Assembly (NCBI GenBank): GCA_018365455.1
Contig: JAGZJZ010000001.1
Coordinates: 124,001-188,000, forward strand
Reading direction: 5' to 3'
Source: Clostridiales bacterium
GTDB lineage: Bacteria > Bacillota > Clostridia > Lachnospirales > Lachnospiraceae
DNA length: 64,000 nt
Shown here: positions 24,767 to 32,724 of the stretch, one piece after another
Numbering within the stretch: position 1 is the first letter of the stretch
How the letters are laid out: every line of letters begins with the position of its first letter
Notes under the pieces: generated by a model
Told to the model about the DNA's origin: nothing
Seen by the model: the letters and a program-made list of their open reading frames with translations, nothing else
Databases searched by the model: none
Translations under genes and position numbers: made by a program

Positions 24767-25840
24767 ATGAGTAATAAATTAATTGACCTAACCCATATAA
24801 CAAAATCCTATGATGGGCAAAAAGTATTGGATGACCTGAATCTCTATATCCGGCAGAATGAGTTTCTAACACTGCTTGGTCCAAGCGGCTGCGGTAAAAC
24901 CACAACTCTTCGTATTTTAGGCGGGTTTGAAAATCCTGACAGCGGCAATGTGATCTTTGACGGCAAAGACATTACCAATCTGCCGGCAAATAAACGCCAG
25001 TTAAATACAGTATTTCAAAAATATGCGCTTTTTACCCATATGACCATCGCCGAAAATATAGCTTTCGGCCTTAAAATTAAAAATAAAAGCAAAAATTACA
25101 TCAATGACAAAATAAAATATGCCTTAAAGCTGGTTAATCTGGAGGGATATGAAAACCGTTCACCCGATTCATTAAGCGGCGGACAGCAGCAGCGTATTGC
25201 CATTGCCAGGGCTATTGTAAATGAGCCGAAGGTGCTTCTTCTGGATGAACCGCTGGGGGCACTTGATTTAAAGCTGCGCCAGGATATGCAGTATGAATTA
25301 ATCCGGCTGAAAAATGAACTGGGCATTACCTTTATCTATGTGACACATGACCAGGAAGAAGCTTTGACCATGTCGGATACTATCGTGGTTATGAATCAGG
25401 GATACATTCAGCAGATTGGATCTCCTGAGGATATCTACAATGAGCCGGAGAATGCATTTGTGGCTGATTTTATCGGTGACAGCAATATTATAGCAGCAAC
25501 CTTTATGGAAGATAAACTCGTTAAAATTCTGGGTGTGCCATTTCCCTGCGTAGATGTGGGCTTCGGGCATAATAAACCAGTAGACGTGGTAATCCGCCCT
25601 GAAGATATTGACCTGGTAAAACCGGAAGACGGAACGATAACGGGTGTCGTAACCCATCTGATATTCAAAGGAGTGCACTATGAAATGGAAGTACTTGCCA
25701 ACAATCACGAATGGCTTGTACACAGCACTGACCTCTTCCCGGTAGGGACGGAAGTAGGTATCCATGTAGATCCTTTTGATATTCAGATCATGAACAAACC
25801 TATTTCAGAAGATGAGGAGGCGGTAAATATTGAAGAGTAA
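24767..25840 (+). CDS. potA: Spermidine/putrescine ABC importer ATPase
   Basis: A 357-residue ATPase with Walker A LLGPSGCGKTTTLR, signature LSGGQQQRIAIARA, Walker B VLLLDEPLGALD and switch His in YVTHDQEEAL. The C-terminal regulatory domain (about 240-350, including VVIRPEDIDLV) is the TOBE-type fold of PotA/MalK. It energises polyamine import with the two following genes. A good AGGAGG precedes the start, and the end overlaps potB by 11 bases. Confidence 0.95.
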   Translation: MSNKLIDLTHITKSYDGQKVLDDLNLYIRQNEFLTLLGPSGCGKTTTLRILGGFENPDSGNVIFDGKDITNLPANKRQLNTVFQKYALFTHMTIAENIAFGLKIKNKSKNYINDKIKYALKLVNLEGYENRSPDSLSGGQQQRIAIARAIVNEPKVLLLDEPLGALDLKLRQDMQYELIRLKNELGITFIYVTHDQEEALTMSDTIVVMNQGYIQQIGSPEDIYNEPENAFVADFIGDSNIIAATFMEDKLVKILGVPFPCVDVGFGHNKPVDVVIRPEDIDLVKPEDGTITGVVTHLIFKGVHYEMEVLANNHEWLVHSTDLFPVGTEVGIHVDPFDIQIMNKPISEDEEAVNIEE

Positions 25841-26645
25841 ACGACTTTTAGCCGGACCGTATCTGTTCTGGGCTGTTTCCTTTATCATTATTCCGCTGCT
25901 GATGATCGTATATTATGGTCTGACTGCGGAAGATAAAACCTTCACACTGATGAATATAGCCAAAATCACCACTGCAGAAAATTTAAAAGCGCTGGGGCTG
26001 GCAATCCTGCTGGCTGTGATCAGTACCGTGATCTGCCTGATTCTGGCATATCCGCTGGCAATGATTTTAAGTTCCTCTAATATGAATCAGTCCAGTTTCA
26101 TTGTTTTGATTTTTATTTTACCTATGTGGATGAACTTTTTGTTAAGAACGATGGCATGGCAGAATCTTTTGGAAAAGAATGGAGTTCTGAATGATATTCT
26201 GACGTTTTTTCATTTGGCACCATTAGAGATTATCAATACGCCCTATGCGATTGTACTGGGGATGGTGTATAATTTTCTGCCTTTTATGGTACTTCCCTTA
26301 TATAACATTCTGAGTAGAATTGATAAGGATGTGATCAATGCAGCAAAGGATTTAGGTGCCAACAATTTTCAGACATTTGTAAAAATTACTTTTCCCCTGA
26401 GTCTGCCCGGCATTATCAGTGGCATTACTATGGTTTTTGTCCCGGCGCTTACTACTTTTGTTATTTCAGACTTGCTGGGCGGCGGGAAAATTTTATTAAT
26501 CGGTAATGTAATTGAACAGACATTTAAACAGGGAAGCAACTGGAATCTGGGCAGCGGACTGTCCCTTGTTCTGATGGTATTCGTAATCGCAAGTATGGCG
26601 CTTGTTTCAAAATACGATAAAGATGGAGAGGGGGCTACATTCTAA
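25830..26645 (+). CDS. potB: Polyamine ABC importer permease
   Basis: A 271-residue permease with six membrane helices and the EAA-loop motif DVINAAKDLGANNFQTFVKITFPLSLPGI that docks on PotA. It begins with TTG at 25830, inside the potA end, with GAGGAGG nine bases upstream. Its TAA shares a base with the following ATG (TAATG), showing tight coupling to the potCD fusion. Confidence 0.93.
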   Translation: MKSKRLLAGPYLFWAVSFIIIPLLMIVYYGLTAEDKTFTLMNIAKITTAENLKALGLAILLAVISTVICLILAYPLAMILSSSNMNQSSFIVLIFILPMWMNFLLRTMAWQNLLEKNGVLNDILTFFHLAPLEIINTPYAIVLGMVYNFLPFMVLPLYNILSRIDKDVINAAKDLGANNFQTFVKITFPLSLPGIISGITMVFVPALTTFVISDLLGGGKILLIGNVIEQTFKQGSNWNLGSGLSLVLMVFVIASMALVSKYDKDGEGATF

Positions 26646-28516
26646 TGAAAAAAGCGGCACAAAAAATTTACCTGATCTTAATTTTCATTTTACTGTATGC
26701 ACCGATTGCAACCCTGATTGTACTCTCCTTTAACGCATCCAAGACTCGTGCCAAATGGGGCGGTTTTACTTTAAAATGGTATAAAGCGCTCTTCCAGAAT
26801 GAGCAGATAATGAATGCATTTTATACAACGCTGATTATCGCACTGCTCTCCGCCCTGATCGCCACCTTAATTGGTACTATGGCGGCAATCGGCATACAGA
26901 GTATGAAACGGAAGTACCGCACCCTGTTTAACGGTCTTGCCAACATACCGATGGTAAATGCTGAAATCGTAACCGGCGTGTCCCTCATGCTGCTTTTCAT
27001 TGCATTTCATGTAACTTTGGGATTCAGTACAATCCTGATGGCGCACATAACCTTTAATATTCCATATGTTATGTTGAGCGTAGCTCCCAAGCTGAAGCAG
27101 ACCAAGCGAAGCACGTATGAAGCAGCACTGGATCTGGGGGCATCTCCGCTGTATGCCTTTTTCAAAGTGGTATTCCCGGATATTATGCCCGGAGTTTTGT
27201 CCGGATTTCTCCTGGCATTCACCATGTCCCTGGATGATTTTGTAATTACCCACTTTACCAAGGGACCAGGGATTGATACCTTATCCACAAAAATTTATAC
27301 GGAAGTGCGTAAGGGAATCAAGCCGGAAATGTATGCACTTTCTACTCTTCTGTTTGTATCCGTACTGGTTCTGCTGATTCTGGTAAATATGTCACCGAAG
27401 GAACAGGTACACGACAAAAAATCGGAGATAAAGAAGAAAACAAAAGTAGCAGGTGTGTTTAAAAAAGCGGTTCCGGCACTTATGGCTGCTGTGATTGTGA
27501 TAGGAGGCTTTTACTATGGCTCCCAGGGCTCTCTGGCGGGGGATAACAAGGTAATCGTCTATAACTGGGGAGAATATATGGATCCTGAAGTAATTTCCAT
27601 GTTTGAGGCGGAAACCGGCATTGACGTGATCTATGAGGAATATGAGACTAACGAAATCATGTATCCGAAAATAAAATCCGGTGCGATTGCATATGATGTA
27701 GTCTGCCCCTCTGATTATATGATCCAGAGAATGCGGGAAAATGATCTGCTGGCGGAAATTAACTTTGACAACGTACCCAATATGAAGCACATCGGTAAAA
27801 CTTATCTGGATAAATCCAGGGAGTTTGATCCGGAAAACCTCTATTCTGTACCCTACTGCTGGGGAACGGTGGGTATTCTTTACAACAAGACCATGGTGGA
27901 TGAGCCAATTGACAGCTGGTCCGTACTGTGGGATCCCAAATACAAGGATAATATTTTAATGCAGGACAGCGTCCGGGATGCTTTTGCCGTTGCATTAAAA
28001 CAACTGGGATACTCTTTGAATTCATCGGATCTGGATGAACTGACTGAAGCCAAAGACTTTCTCATTCAGCAGAAACCATTGGTTCAGGCTTATGTCATTG
28101 ACCAGGTAAGGGATAAGATGATTGGAAATGAAGCTGCACTTGGTGTTATTTACTCCGGAGAAGCAATATATACCAAGACGGAGAATCCGGATCTGGAATA
28201 TGTGGTACCAAAGGAAGGTTCTAATATGTGGATTGATTCCTGGGTTATACCAAAGAATGCAGAACACAAAGAAAATGCGGAGGCTTTTATTAATTTCTTA
28301 TGCCGACCGGATATTGCATTAATGAATTTTAATTACATTACCTATTCTACGCCCAATACAGAGGCGCGTAAAATGATAGAGGACGATGCTATCCGCAACA
28401 GCCCCGTTGCTTTTCCGGATAATTCCGTATTAAGCCGATGTGAAACCTTCCGCTATCTGGGCGATAAGGTTGACCAGACCTATAATGAACTATGGAACAA
28501 AGTAAAATCAAATTAG
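26645..28516 (+). CDS. potCD: Fused polyamine permease and substrate-binding protein (PotC-PotD)
   Basis: A 623-residue fusion. Residues 1-255 are the second permease, with six helices and the EAA motif YEAALDLGASPLYAFFKVVFPDIMPGV. After a basic linker, one more membrane segment (about 275-297) leads to residues 300-623, a PotD-type binding protein: VIVYNWGEYMDPEVISMFEAETG at its start and WIDSWVIPKNAEHKENAEAFINF later. In most bacteria PotD is a separate lipoprotein or periplasmic protein; here it is tethered to the permease on the outer face. One start and one stop were checked without an internal frameshift. Spermidine or putrescine as substrate is by family. Confidence 0.95.
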   Translation: MKKAAQKIYLILIFILLYAPIATLIVLSFNASKTRAKWGGFTLKWYKALFQNEQIMNAFYTTLIIALLSALIATLIGTMAAIGIQSMKRKYRTLFNGLANIPMVNAEIVTGVSLMLLFIAFHVTLGFSTILMAHITFNIPYVMLSVAPKLKQTKRSTYEAALDLGASPLYAFFKVVFPDIMPGVLSGFLLAFTMSLDDFVITHFTKGPGIDTLSTKIYTEVRKGIKPEMYALSTLLFVSVLVLLILVNMSPKEQVHDKKSEIKKKTKVAGVFKKAVPALMAAVIVIGGFYYGSQGSLAGDNKVIVYNWGEYMDPEVISMFEAETGIDVIYEEYETNEIMYPKIKSGAIAYDVVCPSDYMIQRMRENDLLAEINFDNVPNMKHIGKTYLDKSREFDPENLYSVPYCWGTVGILYNKTMVDEPIDSWSVLWDPKYKDNILMQDSVRDAFAVALKQLGYSLNSSDLDELTEAKDFLIQQKPLVQAYVIDQVRDKMIGNEAALGVIYSGEAIYTKTENPDLEYVVPKEGSNMWIDSWVIPKNAEHKENAEAFINFLCRPDIALMNFNYITYSTPNTEARKMIEDDAIRNSPVAFPDNSVLSRCETFRYLGDKVDQTYNELWNKVKSN

Positions 28517-28528
28517 GAGGTATGTATT

Positions 28529-29035
28529 ATGAGTTTTAAAGAAATCAAAGCAACAGAATTACAGAAAAATCCTTTTCAGATGATTGGCAGGGAATGGCTG
28601 CTGGTTACAGCAAAAAATGGTGACAAATGTAACACCATGACCGCTTCCTGGGGCGGCGTGGGCATTATGTGGGGGAAAAATGTAGCCTATGTTTTTATCC
28701 GCCCCCAGCGCTACACCAAAGAATTTATTGACGCGTCTTCTACCTTTTCACTGTCCGTACTGGATGAGTCCTGCCGTAAAACCTTAACTTACCTGGGCAC
28801 TGTCTCCGGCAGGGACGAAGATAAAATTGAAAAATCTGGGCTTACGGTGGCAATGGATGGGGATACGCCATACTTTGAAGAAGCCAATACCGTAATGGTT
28901 TGCCGTAAACTCTATGCCCAGGAATATGATCCAGCCTGCTTTATTGATAAGAGCTGTGACGAAAAATGGTATCCTCAGAAGGATTACCATACCATGTATA
29001 TTGTGGAAATTGAAAAGATTCTGGTTAAAGAATAA
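28529..29035 (+). CDS. Flavin reductase-like FMN-binding protein
   Basis: A 168-residue protein of the flavin reductase domain family, with NTMTASWGGVGIMW and AYVFIRPQRYTKEFID at the FMN site. It follows potCD by 12 bases with GGAGGT, so it belongs to the polyamine operon by transcription. A role in polyamine use is not evident; it may supply reduced flavin or act as a small oxidoreductase. A terminator follows at 29078-29117. Confidence 0.85.
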   Translation: MSFKEIKATELQKNPFQMIGREWLLVTAKNGDKCNTMTASWGGVGIMWGKNVAYVFIRPQRYTKEFIDASSTFSLSVLDESCRKTLTYLGTVSGRDEDKIEKSGLTVAMDGDTPYFEEANTVMVCRKLYAQEYDPACFIDKSCDEKWYPQKDYHTMYIVEIEKILVKE

Positions 29036-29077
29036 AAGGTATTAAAATAATATAATTGAGATGTTTTATGATATATT

Positions 29078-29117
29078 CAAAAAGGGATGTCGGAAAATTA
29101 TCCGGCATCCTTTTTGA
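29078..29117 (+). terminator. Terminator of the polyamine operon
   Basis: TCAAAAAGGGATGTCGGA pairs with TCCGGCATCCTTTTTGA with one bulged G and one G-U, followed by a T-run inside the stem end. Works for the plus strand. Confidence 0.75.
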
Positions 29118-29188
29118 AACTAATTTTCTCATTAGACACTATTAAATGGGATTGGCGCTTTTACATGTCAGTGTCCGGCTGTCAATGC

Positions 29189-30556
29189 TTAAAAGAATTT
29201 CACTACATACCCCTGAATAAAGATCGCCAATACAATAATCGGCAGAATCCAGGTTACATATACCCTTGCCCAGGCCGGGAACTTCATCCCTTTTCCTGCA
29301 TTGGCCTCTGCAGTAAACTTCTTGAATCCCCATCCATAGCGGCTGGTACAAAATAAAAGATATACCAGGCTTCCAAGAGGCAGCAAATTGTTGCTGACGA
29401 TGAAATCTTCCAGATCCAATACATTTGTTCCTGGTCCAAAAGGTGTAAATCCGCTTAGCAGATTGAATCCCAGCACACATGGCATAGAGAGTATAATGAT
29501 TACAATGAGATTGACCGCAACTGCTTTCCCTCTGCTGCATCCCGTAAGGTCCATAGCAAATGAAATAATGTTCTCAAACACTGCAATGATGGTAGAAATG
29601 GCTGCAAATGACATGAATAAGAAGAAAAGGCTTCCCCATACTCTTCCACCGCTCATTTCATTAAACACATTGGGTAATGTTATAAAAATCAGACTGGGAC
29701 CGCTGTCCGGCTTGATGTTGTAAGCAAAACAAGCCGGAAAAATAATCAGACCTGCCATAAGTGCTACAAAAGTATCTAAAATAGTAACGCTTACTGCTTC
29801 TCCAGTCAAAGACCGGTCTTTGCCGATATAACTGCCGAAAATCGCAAGCGCTCCGATACCGAGGCTCAAGGTAAAGAATGCCTGACCCATAGCCGCAAAA
29901 ATACTCTCGGAAATCCCGGTTTCCACCAGTTTATTAAAGTCCGGATACAGATAAAATTTAAGTCCGGTCGAACTGCCTTCTAACAATATAGAACGGACAG
30001 CCAGAATAATCATAAGTGCCAGCAGGCTGACCATCATAACTTTTGTAATTTTTTCTACGCCGTTTTTTAATCCTTTTGCGCAGATTCCAAAACATACAAT
30101 GACAACCGCGATCATGCAGACCGTCATAAGTACCGGCTGACCCATTAAGTCTCCAAAAGCTCCGGCAACCTGTTCTGAATTCATGCCTTCAAATTGTCCG
30201 GCAGCCATTTTAAAGAAATAAAGAATCATCCATCCGCCAATTGTAGTATAGAACATCATAAGCAGATAATTTCCTGCAATTGCACCAAATTTGTACAGAT
30301 GCCATTTCGTTCCTTTGGGTTCCAGCACGTCAAATGACAATGCAGCGCTCTTCTGGCTTCCACGCCCTACCGCAAACTCCATTACAACAATGGGTAATCC
30401 AAGTATGAGCAGGAAAAATAAATAAACCAATACGAATGCCGCCCCTCCATATTTTCCCGTAATATAGGGGAAACGCCATACATTTCCAAGCCCGATTGCA
30501 CATCCTGCCGATATCAGAATAAAGCCTAATCGGGAGGAAAACTTCTCTCTCTCCAT
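29189..30556 (-). CDS. Sodium-dependent NSS/SNF family amino-acid transporter
   Basis: A 455-residue transporter with 11 or 12 membrane helices. The first two helices carry the NSS sodium and substrate signature SAGCAIGLGNVWRFPYITGKYGGAAFVLVY in two blocks and LPIVVMEFAVGRGSQ. Helix 6 and 8 motifs FFTLSLGIGALAIFGSYI and AISTIIAVFENIISF are also present. Bacterial members couple sodium to uptake of Trp, Tyr, Leu or other amino acids; the substrate cannot be read here. It stands alone, convergent with the polyamine operon. Confidence 0.92.
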   Translation of the reverse strand: MEREKFSSRLGFILISAGCAIGLGNVWRFPYITGKYGGAAFVLVYLFFLLILGLPIVVMEFAVGRGSQKSAALSFDVLEPKGTKWHLYKFGAIAGNYLLMMFYTTIGGWMILYFFKMAAGQFEGMNSEQVAGAFGDLMGQPVLMTVCMIAVVIVCFGICAKGLKNGVEKITKVMMVSLLALMIILAVRSILLEGSSTGLKFYLYPDFNKLVETGISESIFAAMGQAFFTLSLGIGALAIFGSYIGKDRSLTGEAVSVTILDTFVALMAGLIIFPACFAYNIKPDSGPSLIFITLPNVFNEMSGGRVWGSLFFLFMSFAAISTIIAVFENIISFAMDLTGCSRGKAVAVNLIVIIILSMPCVLGFNLLSGFTPFGPGTNVLDLEDFIVSNNLLPLGSLVYLLFCTSRYGWGFKKFTAEANAGKGMKFPAWARVYVTWILPIIVLAIFIQGYVVKFF

Positions 30557-30759
30557 ATCTGTCTCCTTTTAAAAGTTCTTTTCTAACTATTTTACACGAA
30601 TTTTGTATATATGAAAAGCAAAATTCGCTTTTTTCAATAAATTTGGCAGAGATTTAAAGCGTTGATACTTTAATACGTTGAGTTGTATCAGTATTATATA
30701 CTTTTCCTTTATAGATAAGGGTCACTTTGTAAAGAATAACTTGATTTTTACAACTTCGT

Positions 30760-30788
30760 TTGACACCTCAACGCCGTTACGGTAAACT
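30760..30788 (+). promoter_or_regulatory. Promoter of the RluA-family gene
   Basis: TTGACA, 17 bases and TAAACT, about 30 bases before the first possible start codon. Confidence 0.55.
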
Positions 30789-30865
30789 AAAAGGGATTTA
30801 ATATCAGAAAAAGAAAGGTGATGCCCCGGCTATTAAAAATAGGGGCAGTTAAAACGGATCCACAC

Positions 30866-31753
30866 ATGAAAAGAACACTGACATACCACATAGATTCACA
30901 CAGCGCAGGCAAAAATATCACTGCCTTTTTAAAGGAACAGGGATACTCCAGACATATCTTTACGCATCTGAAACGCACCGAAAACGGTATTTTGAAAAAC
31001 GGAAAGTGGGCATATACCTCAGAACGATTGCAGGAAGGGGATGCATTAACGGTTCATATCGTGGAAGAAGCTTCTTCCAGTCAAATCGTGCCTGTTAATA
31101 TGGAACTTGTGATTGTATATGAGGATGAAGATATACTGATTCTGGATAAGGCCGCAGATATGCCTATTCATCCATCCATCAATAACTATGAGAATACTCT
31201 TGCCAATGGTCTTGCCTATTATTTTTCCAGTAAAGGAGTTGCCTTCACCTACCGGTGCATCAACCGTCTTGACCGAGATACTACCGGGCTTTTGATTATT
31301 GCGAAAAATATGCTGAGTGCCGCCGTTTTGTCTGATATGGTAAAGAGCCGGAATATTCATCGTGAATATTTGGCTGTGGCACAGGGCGAAACTCCAGAAT
31401 CCGGCATCATTGATGCGCCAATAGCCAGAAAAGAAAATTCCGCCATCGAACGCATAGTTGATTTTGACTGTGGAGAACGGGCAGTGACTTATTACAGGCG
31501 GCTGGCATATAAAAATGGGTACTCCCTGGTTTCCCTAAAGCTGGAAACCGGGCGTACCCATCAGATTCGCGTTCATATGAAATATTTAGGATATCCGCTG
31601 CCGGGAGACTTCCTGTACAATCCCCGGTACAGCAAAATCAAACGGCAGGCACTACATTCCCACAGACTGGAATTTGATCATCCGATTACTAAAGATAAAA
31701 TGGTATTCACTTCTCCTTTGCCTGGTGATATGCAGTTTGAGGAATGGGAGTAA
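30866..31753 (+). CDS. RluA-family pseudouridine synthase
   Basis: About 295 residues. An S4-like N-terminal domain (YSRHIFTHLKRTENGILKNG) is followed by the catalytic domain with RCINRLDRDTTGLLIIAKN; the Asp in RLDRD is the catalytic residue, and ETGRTHQIRVH is also canonical. It modifies uridines in rRNA or tRNA. I prefer ATG 30866 because MKRTLTYHI is the usual family start; in-frame GTG 30818 and ATG 30821 sit too close to AGAAAGG. The start is therefore uncertain by up to 16 codons. Confidence 0.88.
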   Translation: MKRTLTYHIDSHSAGKNITAFLKEQGYSRHIFTHLKRTENGILKNGKWAYTSERLQEGDALTVHIVEEASSSQIVPVNMELVIVYEDEDILILDKAADMPIHPSINNYENTLANGLAYYFSSKGVAFTYRCINRLDRDTTGLLIIAKNMLSAAVLSDMVKSRNIHREYLAVAQGETPESGIIDAPIARKENSAIERIVDFDCGERAVTYYRRLAYKNGYSLVSLKLETGRTHQIRVHMKYLGYPLPGDFLYNPRYSKIKRQALHSHRLEFDHPITKDKMVFTSPLPGDMQFEEWE

Positions 31754-31780
31754 GGCTTATTCAGCCCTTGCCTCTGAGAA

Positions 31781-32284
31781 CTAAATATTACCGCGGATTC
31801 TCGGAACTTCATCGATATGCAGATACCGGCTGATGCATTTTACAACCAGGTCATGGTCTGAAACATGATCCAGACCGGATACAATTACACCGCCGATGAC
31901 ACCCACTTCTTCCACTCGGATAGGGAAACCGCCGCCGCAGGCTGCATAGTCTTTGGGATCCATAAAGCGCTCTTCCAGGGTTTCTTCTGCTTTGCGAAGC
32001 AGCATGTAAGCCCGCAGGCTGCTCTGTTCTAACCTGCGCACTGTATTGAACTTTCTTGCCATCCAGCTTTCATTGTCCATGTTTGTCCGATTTGATGCAT
32101 ATTGGAAAACCACATATCCATTATTTAAACGGATACTCACTGCTACCGGAAGGCTTCTTCTCTTCGCTTCCATCACAATCAGATTCCCAAGTTCCCATGC
32201 ATCTTCATTTGTAAAATGAGAAAACTGAAGAATTTCTTCCTGCATCTCAAGCATAGCAATTAATTCGTCTACTGTCATAGTCAT
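31781..32284 (-). CDS. UPF0303 / heme-degrading-domain family protein
   Basis: A 167-residue cytosolic protein with the UPF0303 pattern: AKRRSLPVAVSIRLNNGYVVFQY, SWMARKFNTVRRLEQSS and CGGGFPIRVEEVGVIGGVIVSGLDHVSDHDLVV. Such proteins share the GlcG/HbpS fold; some are linked to heme, but the function is not established. It has AGGAGG upstream and follows ptsH on the same strand by 85 bases, so it may be cotranscribed. Confidence 0.8.
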   Translation of the reverse strand: MTMTVDELIAMLEMQEEILQFSHFTNEDAWELGNLIVMEAKRRSLPVAVSIRLNNGYVVFQYASNRTNMDNESWMARKFNTVRRLEQSSLRAYMLLRKAEETLEERFMDPKDYAACGGGFPIRVEEVGVIGGVIVSGLDHVSDHDLVVKCISRYLHIDEVPRIRGNI

Positions 32285-32369
32285 TCCTCCTAGTGTGAAA
32301 ATGATGATATGCTGTCATTATACTACTTTTTGGAGGAAAAGAAAAGAGTGTGTGTGATGAATGATCGCT

Positions 32370-32627
32370 TTACAGGTTCGCTTTAAAAAATGCTTCCATG
32401 GCTTCGATTGCGGCAGCTTCGTCATCACCTTCTGCAGTTACGGTTACTTCGGCTCCCTTCTTTACGCCAAGGCTCATAACCGCCATCAGTCTTCTGAGAT
32501 CTGCACTTTTTTCACCTGCTGTCAGGGTTAGTTTGGATGTGAATGGCTTTGCCTCTTTTACCAGCAGTCCTGCGGGTCTTGCGTGAATTCCGATTTCGTC
32601 AGTAATAACATAATTAAATGATTTCAT
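32370..32627 (-). CDS. ptsH: PTS phosphocarrier HPr lacking the regulatory Ser46
   Basis: An 85-residue HPr that carries phosphate from enzyme I to PTS transporters. The active-site His is in DEIGIHARPAGLLV. Around the second site it reads ADLRRLMAVMSLG where Bacillus HPr reads NLKSIMGVMSLG, so Arg replaces the Ser that HPr kinase phosphorylates. The start is ATG 32627 with AAGGTGG upstream; the longer frame overlaps the ptsG end and has no site. It lies 98 bases after ptsG, past a GC-rich hairpin, in the same operon direction. Confidence 0.93.
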   Translation of the reverse strand: MKSFNYVITDEIGIHARPAGLLVKEAKPFTSKLTLTAGEKSADLRRLMAVMSLGVKKGAEVTVTAEGDDEAAAIEAMEAFFKANL

Positions 32628-32677
32628 AATGATTTCCACCTTTCGTTTTTTATCTATTGTTATGGCAGTCTGAAATC

Positions 32678-32697
32678 TGCCGGGATCACCCGGCAGC
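32678..32697 (-). other. GC-rich hairpin between ptsG and ptsH
   Basis: CTGCCGGG and CCCGGCAG pair around a four-base loop. No U-run follows on the gene strand, so it probably tunes mRNA stability or partial readthrough rather than stopping transcription. Confidence 0.55.
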
Positions 32698-32724
32698 TGT
32701 AGGAACTGCTCAAATAACCGATGA

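Noticed and set aside
24000..29040. Horizontally acquired island
   Set aside because: The polyamine operon has base and codon use like its neighbours, with no integrase, tRNA junction or flanking repeats.
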